Assembly (NCBI RefSeq): GCF_004762045.1
Contig: NZ_SJOM01000007.1
Coordinates: 2,849,655 to 2,913,654, forward strand
Reading direction: 5' to 3'
DNA from: Mycobacterium sp. DL99
GTDB lineage: Bacteria; Actinomycetota; Actinomycetes; Mycobacteriales; Mycobacteriaceae
DNA: 64,000 nt
Position 1 is the stretch's first letter; each line of letters starts with the position of its first letter. Under the pieces are notes generated by a model. That model was given only the letters and a program-made list of their open reading frames with translations. It was not told where the DNA came from and searched no databases. Positions 63,276 to 64,000 of this stretch are shown here, piece after piece. The position numbers and the translations under genes were made by a program.

Positions 63276-63818
63276 TCACAGTGGAATCCAGATCCCGAAC
63301 AACCAGAAGCCCCAGTTGTTGAACTGCGGGTTGAAGAACGGTGACACCCAGTGGCCGTTGTAGTTGAACGGCTGGTGATCGAAGCGGCCCTGGTCGATCC
63401 CGCGCCAGGCCATGTCCGGCGGAGGTGGGGGCGGGTTGTCCCATGGGCCCGGCCCGCCAGGTCCGCCCGGCCCGCCAGGCCCACCGGGCCAGCCGGGTCC
63501 GCCTGGACCTCCCGGTCGGTCGTGGCCACCCGGTCCGCCCGGCCAGCCGGGTCCACCGGGGCCTCCCGGTCCACCCGGGCCGCCGGGTCCGCCGCCTGGG
63601 TGATCAGGTCCGCCTGGTCCATCTGGGCCGCCGGGACGATCGGGTCCTCCCGGTCCTCCCGGTCCTCCCGGTCCACCCGGCCCGCCCGGCCCCTGGCAAT
63701 TGCCGAAACCGCACGGCGGTCCGGGTTGGGCCGCTGCCACGCCGGCTCCCGCCGCCAAGGTGGCGGTTCCGAGCGCTACGACGAGGGCAGAAGCGCAGGT
63801 CAGACGCTTGATGTTCAT
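63276..63818 (-). CDS. Secreted Gly-Gly-Pro repeat protein
   Basis: A 180-residue protein. A clear signal peptide ([18 protein letters not shown], cleaved near A-A-A-Q) is followed by C-G-F-G-N-C and about 85 residues of nearly uninterrupted Gly-Gly-Pro triplets with His/Asp/Trp interruptions. [11 protein letters not shown] linker and an aromatic C-terminus ([18 protein letters not shown]) follow. ATG 63818 is chosen for the AAGGGAAG 6-10 nt upstream; an ATG at 63842 would add eight residues. Extracellular or cell-envelope role; function unknown. Confidence 0.8.
   Translation of the reverse strand: MNIKRLTCASALVVALGTATLAAGAGVAAAQPGPPCGFGNCQGPGGPGGPGGPGGPGGPDRPGGPDGPGGPDHPGGGPGGPGGPGGPGGPGWPGGPGGHDRPGGPGGPGWPGGPGGPGGPGGPGPWDNPPPPPPDMAWRGIDQGRFDHQPFNYNGHWVSPFFNPQFNNWGFWLFGIWIPL
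63448..63692 (-). repeat. 9-bp-period Gly-Gly-Pro coding repeat
   Basis: The coding strand repeats GGxGGxCCx-type units with 9-bp period for about 245 nt. Third-position changes are mostly silent, so the protein repeat is kept while the DNA drifts. Confidence 0.85.
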
Positions 63819-64000
63819 ATCCAGCTTCCCTTCGGGGGTCATGGATTCCCGACCCTGTGAAGGCTATTTAGCCAAGCTGTGTAATTGCTTTGTGGCAATT
63901 AGGCGCGGGCTAGGCGTTGTGAAATGCACCCACCCGACGTGCGCGTCACCGGCTCCGACACGCCCGACACGCCGTGACCAGCGAAAATTTTCTCGAATAC
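63819..64000. other. Right-edge upstream region of the Gly/Pro-repeat gene
   Basis: No gene is seen. It contains two dyads: GGCTA-TT-TAGCC (63862-63873) and TAATTGC-TTTGTG-GCAATTA (63882-63901), in AT-richer DNA with -10-like TAAATA on the minus strand. Probable promoter and operator of the gene at 63276-63818. Confidence 0.5.
63882..63901. promoter_or_regulatory. AT-rich 7-bp-arm palindrome upstream of the repeat protein
   Basis: TAATTGC and GCAATTA are perfect inverted repeats with a 6-nt spacer, 64-83 nt upstream of the start at 63818. In this GC-rich genome such an AT-rich dyad is unlikely to be random, so a regulator site is inferred. Confidence 0.5.

Noticed and set aside
63448..63692. 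Short regular repeats considered as a CRISPR array
   Set aside because: The period is 9 bp with no spacers, the tract is in frame, and it encodes Gly-Gly-Pro triplets.

Overview
The window is GC-rich actinobacterial DNA that fits a fast-growing Mycobacterium (Mycolicibacterium). The strongest evidence is gene order. The runs alaS-ruvX-mltG-aroE, aroC-aroK-aroB, pepQ-efp-nusB and pyrR-pyrB-pyrC-carA-carB-pyrF match core mycobacterial neighbourhoods. Other support comes from F420-type oxidoreductases, a SOS-boxed HNH/13E12-type gene, a GAP-family (glycolipid-export) protein and heavy use of GTG starts with 4-nt start/stop overlaps. No rRNA, tRNA, CRISPR array or complete insertion sequence was found, and no gene-free gap exceeds about 300 bases.

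Layout. 1-6.7 kb: a truncated AAA/LuxR-type regulator, a Ddn-like F420 enzyme, a thiolase divergent from an HxlR regulator with a palindromic operator between them, a SUKH-like protein, and DUF389 and GAP membrane proteins. 6.9-14.8 kb: a tightly coupled four-gene unit of two transglutaminase-like proteins (one fused to DUF2126), a circularly permuted ATP-grasp/alpha-E protein and a zinc-ribbon HEIGH metallopeptidase. It looks like a peptide or amide ligation system of unknown product. 14.8-16.5 kb: a TetR regulator divergent from azoreductase and a SugE-type exporter, with two operator dyads between them. 16.5-20.5 kb: ASCH-like, DUF3097, rarA, an ABM-like protein and YjbQ.

20.6-33.8 kb is housekeeping. 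It holds alaS-ruvX-mltG-aroE, a prepilin peptidase, aroC-aroK-aroB, a convergent membrane protein and pepQ-efp-nusB. aroQ/aroD, which I recall following aroB in M. tuberculosis, is absent. 33.9-37.8 kb carries a molybdopterin oxidoreductase and the SOS-boxed HNH protein.

38.1-44.8 kb is the most unusual block: one strand, six genes, every junction overlapping or nearly so. It encodes a GntR regulator, an AprB-like two-cluster ferredoxin, a lipoprotein ABC solute-binding protein that appears fused to a NosL-like domain, a permease, an ATPase, and an AprA/fumarate-reductase-like flavoprotein fused to a long HEAT-repeat tail. I read it as an uptake and redox system for a small, perhaps sulfur-containing, compound. 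The substrate is not known from the sequence.

44.9-53.3 kb is accessory: DinB-like, SDR, a LuxR/AAA regulator, an FAD monooxygenase, an EstB-like serine hydrolase and an MFS transporter. 53.4-62.0 kb is the complete pyrimidine operon behind a PyrR-type leader hairpin. It includes one extra membrane gene between pyrC and carA. The window ends with a secreted DUF2330 protein and a secreted Gly-Gly-Pro repeat protein, with a strong terminator between them and a palindromic upstream region.
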